DNA of 64,000 bases from Herbaspirillum sp. RTI4 (GTDB taxonomy: Bacteria > Pseudomonadota > Gammaproteobacteria > Burkholderiales > Burkholderiaceae_D): the NCBI RefSeq assembly GCF_034313965.1, contig NZ_JAVIWQ010000002.1, forward strand, positions 3,658,001 to 3,722,000, in the 5' to 3' direction. The position numbers and the translations under genes were made by a program. Every line of letters begins with the position of its first letter. Positions within the stretch are counted from its first letter, which is position 1. Shown piece after piece: positions 1 to 9,309 of this stretch. The notes under the pieces are model-generated. The model was given only the letters and a program-made list of their open reading frames with translations, was not told the origin of the DNA and made no database searches.

Positions 1-2
1 AG

Positions 3-2453
3 AATCCGTTCAATCTGCTGCTGACGCTGCTGGCATTCGTCTCCTATTACACCGACGACATGAAAGCCGCGACCGTGATCGGCTCCATGGTCGCGATCTC
101 GACCATGATGCGATTCGTGCAGGAAGCGCGCTCCAATACCGCGGCCGACAAGCTCAAGGAAATGGTCAGCAATACCGCCACCGTCATGCGGCACGATGTG
201 CTGGCCGATATCGCCGAAGAAGCGCAGCGCTACTTCGACATCACGCTGCACCCCAAAGGCGCCAAGCGCATCGAACTGGCGATCAAGAAACTGGTCCCGG
301 GCGACATCGTGCAATTGTCCGCCGGCGACATGATCCCCGCCGACTTGCGCTTGCTCTCCGCCAAGGATCTGTTTATCAGCCAGGCCGCCATGACCGGCGA
401 ATCGCTGCCGGTCGAGAAATTCGTCGTGCAGCGCAGTATCGAAGCCGGCAGCCCGCTGGAACTGGATAACCTGTGCTTCATGGGTACCAACGTGGTCAGC
501 GGATCGGCCTCGGCCGTGGTCGTCACCACCGGCAAGAACACCTATTTCGGCGCACTGGCCGAGAAAGTCACCGCCACCGACCGCACACCGACCGCCTTCC
601 AGTCGGGCGTCAACAAGGTCAGCTGGCTGCTGATTCGCTTCATGCTGGTCATGTCGCCGATCGTGTTCATGCTTAACGGTTTCACCAAGGGCGACTGGGT
701 CGAAGCCTTCCTGTTCGCCTTGTCGGTGGCCGTGGGTCTGACGCCGGAAATGCTGCCGATGATTGTCACCTCGACGCTGGCCAAGGGCGCTGTCGCCCTG
801 TCGCGCAAAAAGGTCATCGTCAAGCGACTCGATGCGATCCAGAACTTCGGTGCCATGGATATCTTGTGTACCGATAAAACCGGCACCCTCACGCAGGACA
901 GGATTTTCCTGGAACGGCACACCGGCATCCTCGGTGAAGCCAGCGACGAAGTCCTGCAATACGCCTACCTGAACAGCTACTACCAGACCGGCCTGAAAAA
1001 CCTGCTCGACGTCGCCGTGCTGGATCACGCTGAACTGCAACGTGAAATGTCGATTGCCTCGGCCTACCGCAAGGTTGATGAAATCCCCTTCGATTTCCAG
1101 CGCCGTCGCATGTCGGTGGTGGTCAGCGAGCGCGAAGACCATCATGAGTTGATCTGCAAGGGCGCGGTCGAAGAAATCCTCGATATTTGCACCCACGCCA
1201 AACGCGACGGGGAAATCGTCCCGATGAGCGCGGAATTGCTGGCCGAAATCAAAGAAACGACCGCCGGTCTGAACGCCGAAGGCTTGCGCGTCGTGGCCGT
1301 GGCCGCCAAGGATTTGCCGCCGACCAAGGAAGTCTACAGTCTGGCCGACGAGTCCGATCTGGTGCTGATTGGTTACATCGCCTTCCTCGATCCACCGAAA
1401 GAATCGACCGAACCGGCGCTGACCGCTTTGCGCGAACACGGCATCACGGTCAAGATCCTGACCGGCGACAATGAACTGGTCACCGCCAAGATCTGCCGCG
1501 AAGTGGGACTGGAAGTCAAAGGCATGCTGCTCGGCTCGCAAGTCGAAAAAATGAGCGATGCCGAACTGAGCGTGGCAGTCGATGTCACCACCGTCTTCGC
1601 CAAACTCAGCCCGACCCACAAGGAACGCATCGTGCGGGTATTGCACGACAAGGGTCACGTCGTCGGCTTCATGGGCGACGGCATCAACGACGCTCCGGCA
1701 TTGCGCGCAGCCGATATCGGTATTTCGGTCGACACCGCAGTCGATATCGCCAAGGAAGCAGCCGACATCATCCTGCTCGAAAAGAGCCTGATGGTGCTGG
1801 AAGCCGGCGTGCTGGAAGGCCGCAAGACCTTCGCCAACATGCTGAAGTACATCAAGATGACGGCCAGCTCGAACTTCGGCAATGTGTTTTCGGTGCTGGT
1901 GGCGAGCGCTTTCCTGCCCTTCCTGCCGATGCTGCCTTTGCATCTGCTGGTGCAGAACCTGCTGTACGACGTGTCGCAGACCTCCATCCCCTTCGATAAC
2001 GTGGACAAGGAATTCCTGGAAAAACCGCAGCGCTGGAATCCGACTGAAATCGGCCGTTTCATGGTGTTCTTCGGCCCTATCAGCTCGATTTTCGATATCA
2101 GCACCTTTGCGCTGATGTGGTTTGTCTTCGGTGCCAACAGCCCCGAACACCAGACTCTGTTCCAGTCCGGCTGGTTCATCGAAGGCTTGCTGTCGCAGAC
2201 GCTGATCGTGCACATGATCCGCACCCGTCGCATCCCGTTCTTCCAGAGCCGTGCTTCGTGGCCGCTGATGATCATGACCATGATCATCATGGTCATCGGT
2301 ATTGCGATCCCAATGACCGCGCTGTCGCATTACTTCAAGCTGCAAGCAATGCCACTGGCCTACTTCCCTTGGCTGATCCTGATCCTGATTTCGTATGCGG
2401 CACTGACGCAGGGAATGAAGGGCTGGTATGCCCGCAAGTACGGCTGGCAGTAA
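3..2453 (+). CDS. mgtA: Mg2+-importing P-type ATPase MgtA, 5'-truncated by the window edge
   Basis: Inner-membrane P3B-type ATPase that brings Mg2+ into the cell at the cost of ATP. The open frame runs into the window edge, so the N-terminus and first helices are missing. Visible hallmarks in order are the actuator motif MTGES (near 390), the phosphorylation site CTDKTGTLT (near 870-890, Asp phosphorylated), the hinge motif GDGINDAPA (near 1675) and a helical C-terminal membrane block from about 1850. The Leu/Phe-rich C-terminal segments and the DVSQTSIPFDNVD stretch fit MgtA/MgtB better than Ca2+ or K+ pumps. About 800 of the usual 900 residues are present. An intrinsic terminator follows directly, so it ends its transcript. 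The regulatory leader lies outside the window. Confidence 0.95.
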   Translation, partial: NPFNLLLTLLAFVSYYTDDMKAATVIGSMVAISTMMRFVQEARSNTAADKLKEMVSNTATVMRHDVLADIAEEAQRYFDITLHPKGAKRIELAIKKLVPGDIVQLSAGDMIPADLRLLSAKDLFISQAAMTGESLPVEKFVVQRSIEAGSPLELDNLCFMGTNVVSGSASAVVVTTGKNTYFGALAEKVTATDRTPTAFQSGVNKVSWLLIRFMLVMSPIVFMLNGFTKGDWVEAFLFALSVAVGLTPEMLPMIVTSTLAKGAVALSRKKVIVKRLDAIQNFGAMDILCTDKTGTLTQDRIFLERHTGILGEASDEVLQYAYLNSYYQTGLKNLLDVAVLDHAELQREMSIASAYRKVDEIPFDFQRRRMSVVVSEREDHHELICKGAVEEILDICTHAKRDGEIVPMSAELLAEIKETTAGLNAEGLRVVAVAAKDLPPTKEVYSLADESDLVLIGYIAFLDPPKESTEPALTALREHGITVKILTGDNELVTAKICREVGLEVKGMLLGSQVEKMSDAELSVAVDVTTVFAKLSPTHKERIVRVLHDKGHVVGFMGDGINDAPALRAADIGISVDTAVDIAKEAADIILLEKSLMVLEAGVLEGRKTFANMLKYIKMTASSNFGNVFSVLVASAFLPFLPMLPLHLLVQNLLYDVSQTSIPFDNVDKEFLEKPQRWNPTEIGRFMVFFGPISSIFDISTFALMWFVFGANSPEHQTLFQSGWFIEGLLSQTLIVHMIRTRRIPFFQSRASWPLMIMTMIIMVIGIAIPMTALSHYFKLQAMPLAYFPWLILILISYAALTQGMKGWYARKYGWQ

Positions 2454-2498
2454 TCGCCCGTAAGCTGCCTTGCCGGTTGACGGCAGGGCATTGAAATG

Positions 2499-2533
2499 AA
2501 AAAAGGGATGTCCTCGCGGCATCCCTTTTTTTA
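2499..2533 (+). terminator. Rho-independent terminator after mgtA
   Basis: A 12-bp stem (AAAAAAGGGATG with CATCCCTTTTTT) with a 9-nt loop ends in a T-run 46 nt after the mgtA stop codon. The A/T symmetry would also let it stop transcripts coming from the minus-strand DUF1345 gene. Confidence 0.85.
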
Positions 2534-2549
2534 TATCGAATCAGGCAGC

Positions 2550-2661
2550 CGTCTTACTGACGTGGTCTGCCCTGCATGGTCTGCCCTGCATGGTCTTACT
2601 TACATGATCTTACTTACATGATCTTACTTACATGGACTTCCTTGCCTGGCCGGTCTTACAT
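2550..2661 (-). repeat. 14-nt tandem array starting at the stop codon of the DUF1345 gene
   Basis: Read on the minus strand, the last codon and stop (ATG TAA) open a run of about eight 14-nt units. Three are near-identical (ATGTAAGTAAGATC, last one ending ACC), two are ATGCAGGGCAGACC, and the first, second and eighth are diverged. As 14 is not a multiple of three, successive TAA copies fall in all three frames. Similar 14-nt arrays occur at metQ and cmk. Confidence 0.9.
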
Positions 2662-3303
2662 CAGCCCGGCGGCGATATTGATGGAGAATCCCAGAATGGC
2701 CGTATTGAACAGAAAACCAATCACCGAATGCGCCAGCACTACTTTGCGCATGGCACGCGTGGTCACAGCCACGTCCGAGGTTTGGACTGCGACGCTGATG
2801 GTGAAAGCAAAATACAGAAAATCCCAGTAATCCGGCTGCGCTTCCTTGCCGGGAAAAATCAGCGCCGGCTTGTGGTCGGGCGCACTGTAAAACACGCGGG
2901 CGTAATGCAGTGTAAAGATGGTGCCGATCAGGAACCACGACCCCAGCACCGTCACGCCGGTGAACGCATAATGCCACCAGCGGTCTTGCGCAACGGCACT
3001 CTTGGTCACTGCCAGTTCCAGCACAATCGCCACCAGACTGGCAACTGCCGCTATGCAGACCAGCACCAGTACCGCTTCCGCATTTTCGTCGTCGGCTTCC
3101 GCCCGCCGCCGCACATCCGCCGAATTGGCGCGCAACATGAGAATCCAGACCGAGAGCAGATAAAGCCAGACGCCGACATTCCAGGCCACCAGCGCCTGCG
3201 TGACAAGGGAATCGAAATGGGTAAGGAAGAATGAAGCTGCGCCGATAAGAATGCAAATGCTCAGACGCACATGCGTGCGCAATACGGTATTGGACAGGGA
3301 CAT
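2656..3303 (-). CDS. DUF1345 family inner-membrane protein
   Basis: A 215-residue, very hydrophobic protein with about five predicted membrane segments: near residues 12-30, 35-55, 75-95, 105-130 and 185-210. Pattern and length fit the DUF1345 family, whose function is unknown. I start it at the ATG of [12 protein letters not shown] because family members begin with a short basic segment before the first helix. An upstream ATG at 3351 would add 16 residues, and neither start has a convincing ribosome-binding site. The stop codon lies in the first unit of a 14-nt tandem array. It is convergent with mgtA and not in an obvious operon. Confidence 0.75.
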   Translation of the reverse strand: MSLSNTVLRTHVRLSICILIGAASFFLTHFDSLVTQALVAWNVGVWLYLLSVWILMLRANSADVRRRAEADDENAEAVLVLVCIAAVASLVAIVLELAVTKSAVAQDRWWHYAFTGVTVLGSWFLIGTIFTLHYARVFYSAPDHKPALIFPGKEAQPDYWDFLYFAFTISVAVQTSDVAVTTRAMRKVVLAHSVIGFLFNTAILGFSINIAAGLM

Positions 3304-3407
3304 GTGATAGCCGTTAATGGTGAACGCGAAAAGAAAACCCGCGCACAACATAGCACGATCACACTCGCCACAGCAGCACAGTCACGTTCTGTAGGAAGCA
3401 AACAGAT

Positions 3408-4688
3408 TTAGCCAGCAGTGACAGGAAGTGCTGGCGACACCACCACCCTATCCTTGCCCTCGCGCTTGGCACGATACATCGCCTCATCTGCCCGGTTCAG
3501 CAAGGTATCCGCAGTCAGTTGCGTTTCTGCATTAAACAGAGCCACGCCGATACTGCTCGACAAAAACAGACTGGTGTCGTTCAGCACAAAAGGAAGATGC
3601 ATGGCCTCCAGAATTTTTTCGGCAATCTCCAACGCCACTGTTTCACTTTGCAGGTTTTCAAGGATGACCGTAAATTCATCACCTGCCAGCCGCGCCACAC
3701 TATCTGTATCCCGGATGGTATTACGAACGCGCTGCCCGAACTGCCGCAACAACTCGTCCCCGGCCTCATGTCCGCAACGATCGTTGACTGTCTTGAAACC
3801 ATCGATATCCAGAAACAGCACCGCCATCATGTCGCGATGACGAATCGCCCGCTGCATTGCATCCGGTAATTTTTCCATGAAGGCGCGCCGGTTCGGCAGG
3901 CCGGTCAGCGCATCGGTCATCGCCAGTTTTTCCAGCGAGGTGCGAAATTCATGGCGCTCGGTAATGTCATGTAAAAACGCAATGAACAGATGGCCCTCGC
4001 GCCGCATTAAATGCCCTACCGTCAACTCCACCGAAACCAAGGTGCCGTCGCGCCGCAATGCCTGGATTTCCACCCGATTATCGACAATATTTCCACTCCC
4101 TTTGCCAGCGAGAAAACGCTGCATGCCGTGACAATGCGCAGCGCGCAAATGATGTGGAACGATCAGCTCGCTCAATATCTGACCGAAGGCTTCCAGGCGC
4201 GACCAACCCAATAAAATTTCTGCCTGCCGGTTCCATTCGACGATCGTGCCACCTTCATCAATGGCGATAAACGCTTCATTCGCATTTTGCAAAATGGCAC
4301 GCAATTCGCTTGCGCTTTCCTGCAAATTGGCCTGATCTTCCTGCTGCCGATGCAGCGTCTGACGCAATGTTTCTGACATGGCTTCCTGCTCGCGCCTGCG
4401 CTCTTGCAACTGCTGTTGCAAGGCTTCATTGCGCGCCACCAGAAATGCCAGACGTTGTTGACGCTGCCCCATGCTGACATCGCCATCCTGTTGCGCCAGC
4501 TGACGCACCAGAGTCCAGACGCCGCCCACCAGAAACACACCAAACGCTGCCGCCAGCGGCATGACGCCGGTGTGTTCAATCAATGGCTTGATCCGCAACA
4601 ACATCGCCCCAAATCCGACCAGGGAAAACAGGATGGCGCCAATAGCGGCCCAGGAGAACAGTGGTAATTTCTGCGGTTTACGGCGCAT
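3408..4688 (-). CDS. Membrane-anchored PAS-GGDEF diguanylate cyclase
   Basis: A 426-residue sensor that probably makes cyclic di-GMP at the inner membrane. Two N-terminal hydrophobic segments (about 10-32 and 38-60) are followed by a Gln/Glu/Arg-rich coiled coil (about 65-130), a PAS domain (about 130-245, with the DITERHEF end typical of PAS-PAC) and a GGDEF domain (about 255-420). The active-site loop reads AGDEF rather than GGDEF, a substitution found in working cyclases. The inhibitory I-site RxxD is present as RDTD exactly five residues before it, so product inhibition is likely. There is no EAL domain. The two genes on its 5' side are also sensory, but gaps of over 90 nt make a shared transcript uncertain. 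Confidence 0.88.
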   Translation of the reverse strand: MRRKPQKLPLFSWAAIGAILFSLVGFGAMLLRIKPLIEHTGVMPLAAAFGVFLVGGVWTLVRQLAQQDGDVSMGQRQQRLAFLVARNEALQQQLQERRREQEAMSETLRQTLHRQQEDQANLQESASELRAILQNANEAFIAIDEGGTIVEWNRQAEILLGWSRLEAFGQILSELIVPHHLRAAHCHGMQRFLAGKGSGNIVDNRVEIQALRRDGTLVSVELTVGHLMRREGHLFIAFLHDITERHEFRTSLEKLAMTDALTGLPNRRAFMEKLPDAMQRAIRHRDMMAVLFLDIDGFKTVNDRCGHEAGDELLRQFGQRVRNTIRDTDSVARLAGDEFTVILENLQSETVALEIAEKILEAMHLPFVLNDTSLFLSSSIGVALFNAETQLTADTLLNRADEAMYRAKREGKDRVVVSPALPVTAG

Positions 4689-4820
4689 TGAATTTGCCCG
4701 ATGAATGAAGGAGGGACAACTTGGCCTGCCATGATAATTTCAACCATCTAGACGCAGTGCAAGAACGATACCGTACTTGCACTGCGTCCGCATCGGCTCC
4801 CCGAATGTGGATGCGTCGTC

Positions 4821-6533
4821 TTAAAATTGCTCCCAATTTCCCTCCCCATCGTGTTTGACGGTATGCGCAACCGCCATCGGTTTCTTGCTCGCTTGCGGCG
4901 CTGTAGCAGGGCGCGCTGGTTTTTTCGGCATGACGGCGGTGGCGGGCATTGCTTTTTTAGGTGCGGCAGGCGGCTGTAAAAGCGCGTCATCGAGCTTGAA
5001 TACGCTGACGGTCTCTGCCAGTTTTCCCGCTTGCTCCTGCAAGGATTGCGCAGCGGCTGCGGCCTCTTCCACCAGCCCTGCATTCTGTTGCATCGTCGCA
5101 TCCATTTGGGCAATCGCGATGTTGACCTGACCGAAACCTTCGCTCTGCTCGTTGCTGGCGGTGCTGATTTCGCCCACGATATCGGTCACATGCTTAACGC
5201 TGTCGACAATTTCCCTCATCATCGTTCCCGCCTGCGACACCAGCTCACTACCGGTGACGACTTTTTCCACGGAATCGTTAATCAATACTTTGATTTCCTT
5301 TGCTGCAGCCGCAGACCGGGCCGCGAGGCTGCGTACTTCCGAGGCCACCACCGCAAATCCCCGTCCCTGTTCGCCGGCACGCGCTGCTTCAACGGCAGCG
5401 TTGAGCGCCAGAATATTGGTCTGGAAGGCAATGCCGTCAATCACGCTAATGATGTCGACAATTTTTTTGGATGATGCGTCAATCGAACTCATCGTGTCGA
5501 TCACTTGCCCCACCAGTGAGCCGCCCTGCGAAGCCAGCGTCGAGGCCGAAATCGCACGCTGGTTGGCCAGCTTTGCGTTGTCTGCATTTTGCTTGACGGT
5601 CGCGGTCAGCTCTTCGATGGCGGAGACGGTTTGCTCCAGCGAACTGGCTTGCTGCTCGGTGCGTGAGGAAAGGTCGAGATTACCCGCCGCGATCTGCCCG
5701 GAGGCGGTGGCGATCATATCGGTGCCGATACGCACCCGGCTGACAATTCTTTGCAGGTTGTCATTCATTTTTTTCAACACGGTCAGCAACTCGCCGGCCC
5801 CATCGCCGTTGCTGGTATCAATGCGGCTGCTCAGATTGCCGTCGGTAATGGTCTGGGCAATCAGGACCGCATGCGCCATCGGCTTAGTGACCGAGGTTGT
5901 GATGAAGTAAGCAAGAACGAAGGCAATCAGGCAGGCAAGGATGGCGATGGCTATCGTGATAATCACGGCGTCCTTATAAAGACTATGCGCTTCCTCCCCT
6001 GCCAGTTTCATTTGCTCCTCCTGGTAAATCACCAGTTTTTTCAAGGCGGCTAAAAGCACCCCCTGTGTTTTGTAACCGTCGCCGTACAAGGCCGCTGCGG
6101 CTTCGGGTTTTTTACCTTCCATCGCTAAACGAATTACCTCCCTACTGTAATTAATGAAGGGGATGCGGGCATTTTCGACGTCGGTGGTCAGCTGTTTTTC
6201 CACGTCGTTGCGGACCAGTTTCGTCATCATTGCAAGCTTTACGCTTACCGCCTCCGTATCCGCTTCCTCTTGAGCCTTGTTGCTAGCCAATGCCTTAGGG
6301 TCCGTAAGCAGGACCAGGTTGCGGATGATGCGCGCCTTATCCATGATCAGATACGACACCTCTTCGGCTGCTTGCGCCTTGGGATAGATAGCGGAAGTAA
6401 TTTCTACCTCGCTACTATTGAGCTGCCCGAGACGGTTGAGAGAAACGAAGGCGATGATCAACATCAGCACCACCATGATTCCAAACCCCAGACCAAGCCG
6501 TACTCCTGGTTTCATATTGCTCATTTGCACCAC
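4821..6533 (-). CDS. Methyl-accepting chemotaxis protein (4HB-HAMP-MA type)
   Basis: A 570-residue transmembrane chemoreceptor. Residues about 12-32 form TM1, a helical periplasmic ligand domain of the 4HB_MCP type spans to about 190, and TM2 is at about 191-213. A HAMP domain and a long cytoplasmic signalling hairpin follow, with the conserved tip GRGFAVVASEVRSLA. An Ala/Pro/Lys-rich linker leads to the C-terminal end GNWEQF, which closely resembles the NWETF pentapeptide that tethers the methyltransferase CheR in Tar/Tsr-type receptors. It should therefore be a high-abundance, CheR-tethering receptor. The ligand cannot be told from sequence. No che genes are in the window. Confidence 0.93.
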   Translation of the reverse strand: MVQMSNMKPGVRLGLGFGIMVVLMLIIAFVSLNRLGQLNSSEVEITSAIYPKAQAAEEVSYLIMDKARIIRNLVLLTDPKALASNKAQEEADTEAVSVKLAMMTKLVRNDVEKQLTTDVENARIPFINYSREVIRLAMEGKKPEAAAALYGDGYKTQGVLLAALKKLVIYQEEQMKLAGEEAHSLYKDAVIITIAIAILACLIAFVLAYFITTSVTKPMAHAVLIAQTITDGNLSSRIDTSNGDGAGELLTVLKKMNDNLQRIVSRVRIGTDMIATASGQIAAGNLDLSSRTEQQASSLEQTVSAIEELTATVKQNADNAKLANQRAISASTLASQGGSLVGQVIDTMSSIDASSKKIVDIISVIDGIAFQTNILALNAAVEAARAGEQGRGFAVVASEVRSLAARSAAAAKEIKVLINDSVEKVVTGSELVSQAGTMMREIVDSVKHVTDIVGEISTASNEQSEGFGQVNIAIAQMDATMQQNAGLVEEAAAAAQSLQEQAGKLAETVSVFKLDDALLQPPAAPKKAMPATAVMPKKPARPATAPQASKKPMAVAHTVKHDGEGNWEQF

Positions 6534-6626
6534 CTCATTAGGTTATATAAAAGTACAAGTACAGCTTTGCTGCGTTCAGAAATCCTTTTCCGGTACATCC
6601 ATCTCAAGTAACTGTGCGGCACAATT

Positions 6627-8486
6627 TCAGGGGGGTACTTCAGCGCCTGAGCTTGCTTCGCTCATCCCGCTTCGCCCGCGCTTGTCGGCCTCTTTTGCCG
6701 GTCCGACGGACTCCATCGCCACCGCAACCGCACCCACCAAAGCCTCCAATACCGCCAGCCAATGCGTATCGCTGCCGGCCTCCCTGACCGCGCCCAACAA
6801 CAGCACTGCGCCTATCGTTTCCGCCTGTCGGTTTTTCAGCGCGATCGCTGTCAGTCCGTATTGCTCTTCGGCAAGATGCGCCGGCATGCTGCCCAGCCAG
6901 CCGGAGTACGGCCCCTCCGCGAAGCGCACTACGCTGGTTTGCGTCGCGCCGCTAAGCAGGCATTGGCACACAGGGTTGTCGGCATTGGCGGGCAAGCGCA
7001 CATCCAGCTCCTGCGGCAACACTGGCGTGCCGTCCTGCTGCCACTGCATGGTCTGCGGCTGGGCAATGCGACGTTCACTATCGAACAGATAAAGCATGCC
7101 CACTTCTGCCTGTGCGAGAGAAACGGTTTCCGCCACTAGCCGTTCCAGCAAGCGATCGACATCCTGCTCCGTTGCCCACGCGCTTGACAGGCCGATGACA
7201 TGCATCAGGGTGGAGCGGGTTTCCGCCATTGCCCGGAACAGGGTGTCAATTTCACGTATCGGCGACCGGCTCCTGTGCCGCTGGCTGAAATCGAAATGCA
7301 GAATCGCCTTCGCTTCCTGCGCCAGTCGCCGCAGCGGTCGCGCTACATACCAGCCAACGATGCTGATCACCGGAACCATCAACAGAAGCAGTAACGCAAT
7401 GATGATTGGCGCGCCGTACCGTGGCATTGAGGCATCGCTCAGTAATTCACCATCGGGAATGGAGATCGCCAGAAACACCGGAACGCCTTTGAAATCGACC
7501 GGCACGATCCGGGCAGACCAGGGATCACCATTGATGTTGATGGGGATGGGCGTATTGAAATGTCCCTTGCGGATGTTATCGGCGAACACCGGGAATTTTT
7601 GCTCCCCTAGACGGGCCAGAATGGCGGGGGGAATTTGCTGCAAGCCTTCTCGCGGCATGTCCTTCATGCCCGGGGTGTAATACGCCAGTACGCCGGCATT
7701 CTTGTCAATCAGCACCAGCTCGGCGGAAGGCGATACCTTTAACAGACTCAGGGCGGTGGAAAGATTGGAGAGCGGCATGTCGGCGGCCACCACGCTTCCC
7801 ATGCTGCTGCGTTGCGCGATGGTGATGCCGATGAGACGCGAGCTGGCGAATACATAGGGATCGGTGCGCACGGAGCGCGCGGAAGCCAGCGCGTCTTTGT
7901 ACCAGCCGCGCTTGCGCGGATCAAAGTCGAAGCCCGGACGCACGATGGTTTGTAGCGTTTTCAAATCCTCTCCAAGAAAAACGAACTCGACATAGCGTCT
8001 GGCGTCGGCATCGATTTTGATGCTTTCCACCATGAAAGCCGCCTGCGCCGGAATACGCAAACCCAGGATGGACGCCATGCTCCGGCGCAAATGACGCACC
8101 ATGAAATAGTCGCCATTGGCATAGCCGACATAAAACCCCGACAGCGCGGCGTTGCTCCGCATGACTTCCGCTACGGCGGGAACATCGTCCATCCGCGCAG
8201 CAACCGTCATGTCTTTTGCCAATTGCTGCCGCGCCACCAAGCCAACCGCTTGCTCGACCGGCGTATGCAAAGCGGATATATGCAGGGCCATTTCGCGCCC
8301 GATGCGCTCAAAGGCGACCGCTGATGCCTTGCTGTCCATCTGCTTCCTGTGCTGTTCGTTCATCCCCCACAGCAAACCACCGGCCAGCACCAACATGAGC
8401 GCAAGCAGCGTCGATAGCATCAGCAGCAGAGAAATTCCGCCGGATTTTTCTTTGAATGGAGGCTTGACTGAATTTCTCTGATGCAA
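6627..8486 (-). CDS. Cache-HAMP-GAF membrane sensor without a recognisable output domain
   Basis: A 619-residue protein with TM1 at about 18-42, a large periplasmic double-Cache-like sensing region (about 50-340), TM2 at about 352-375, a HAMP segment (VARPLRRLAQEAKAI) and a GAF domain (about 430-590). The C-terminal 25 residues are low-complexity. Proteins of this layout normally continue into HD-GYP, GGDEF or histidine-kinase output, but here the frame stops right after GAF and nothing resembling an output domain lies between it and the chemoreceptor start. It may act through a partner, or may have lost its output. It lies 93 nt upstream of the chemoreceptor on the same strand. Confidence 0.8.
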   Translation of the reverse strand: MHQRNSVKPPFKEKSGGISLLLMLSTLLALMLVLAGGLLWGMNEQHRKQMDSKASAVAFERIGREMALHISALHTPVEQAVGLVARQQLAKDMTVAARMDDVPAVAEVMRSNAALSGFYVGYANGDYFMVRHLRRSMASILGLRIPAQAAFMVESIKIDADARRYVEFVFLGEDLKTLQTIVRPGFDFDPRKRGWYKDALASARSVRTDPYVFASSRLIGITIAQRSSMGSVVAADMPLSNLSTALSLLKVSPSAELVLIDKNAGVLAYYTPGMKDMPREGLQQIPPAILARLGEQKFPVFADNIRKGHFNTPIPININGDPWSARIVPVDFKGVPVFLAISIPDGELLSDASMPRYGAPIIIALLLLLMVPVISIVGWYVARPLRRLAQEAKAILHFDFSQRHRSRSPIREIDTLFRAMAETRSTLMHVIGLSSAWATEQDVDRLLERLVAETVSLAQAEVGMLYLFDSERRIAQPQTMQWQQDGTPVLPQELDVRLPANADNPVCQCLLSGATQTSVVRFAEGPYSGWLGSMPAHLAEEQYGLTAIALKNRQAETIGAVLLLGAVREAGSDTHWLAVLEALVGAVAVAMESVGPAKEADKRGRSGMSEASSGAEVPP

Positions 8487-9309
8487 GATATCCGCTCCTC
8501 ACCTGCTGAAAATCGCTGAAGCACAGGGATACGTTTACATGAACATCTGACAATAATAATTCGTCGTCACTACATAACATCAAGGCACTATTATTTATTT
8601 TTAATCAACATATTTAAATAATAATATTTCCTGCAATCCATACAAATGTACGAAATCAGATGTATGTAAATTGCATTTTTGCAATTTACATACCTTTATT
8701 TAAATCACTGACTTTTATAATTACATCCCTTTTAAAAGCCTGCAAATCGACATTTACGCCCATCCATCAGGAAAGAAAACATTGCCGCTCGCCACAAAAA
8801 ACACGCGCATGTTTGAATATATATTTTGAATATATAAGGAGGTGTATTTCCTTGAATTTTATTGTAATTTATTTTAGAAGCGGATAACAATTATTTTGCA
8901 TTATGTTTACATATCCAAAGAGAAACAAAATAAGGAATAAAATAAATACGTCGAACTAAGTTACCAATATAAAATATATTTATTTATGAAAATATTATTT
9001 ATAACAATAAAAAATTAATTATTATTTTAATAGTGCAACTGAACAGTGCGGCTAATTAAGTTTCCATTTCAATGTGAATTCCCCCTTTGCGTGGCAATCC
9101 TCTCTTAAAAAAGGCAGATTTGACAGCCAATTACGATAACCGTCTGAATCCAGTTGGCTAAAAAAGGAGAGGCTTACCACGACGAGGAAACGGCGCTGCG
9201 TCCGGCGGATAAAAAATCGGATATGGATATGCGAAATCATTCGTTCGCCGTGCCTTGATGGCTCGTTAGAGTCTTCAGGCTCTCATCCTCTTCATCGCCG
9301 AAAGATCCC
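8487..9309. other. AT-rich gene-free island between the sensor gene and metY
   Basis: About 820 bases without a credible gene. Roughly 8570-9050 is far more AT-rich than both sides. It holds a perfect 13-bp palindrome (8662-8693), a near-tandem pair of TTTGAATATATA (from 8812) and a strong Shine-Dalgarno AAGGAGG (8836-8842) followed 9 nt later by a TTG that would open only 11 codons. The short open frames at 8660-8887 (plus) and 9052-9240 (minus) have no family resemblance. The right part must hold the metY promoter, but I could not place -35 and -10 boxes with confidence. Confidence 0.6.
8662..8693. repeat. Perfect 13-bp palindrome with 6-nt loop
   Basis: GTATGTAAATTGC (8662-8674) is exactly complementary to GCAATTTACATAC (8681-8693), separated by ATTTTT. 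No clear T-run follows on either strand, so it is not a classical terminator. An operator for a dimeric regulator or an RNA hairpin are alternatives. It lies about 180 nt upstream of the start of the minus-strand sensor gene. Confidence 0.7.

Noticed and set aside
2594..2635. Possible CRISPR-like repeat array
   Set aside because: The units are 14 nt, directly adjoining, with no spacers and no cas genes; it is a tandem repeat.
8660..8887. 75-residue plus-strand open frame in the AT-rich island
   Set aside because: No family resemblance, composition follows the AT-rich DNA, and the only good Shine-Dalgarno (8836) would give just 11 codons.
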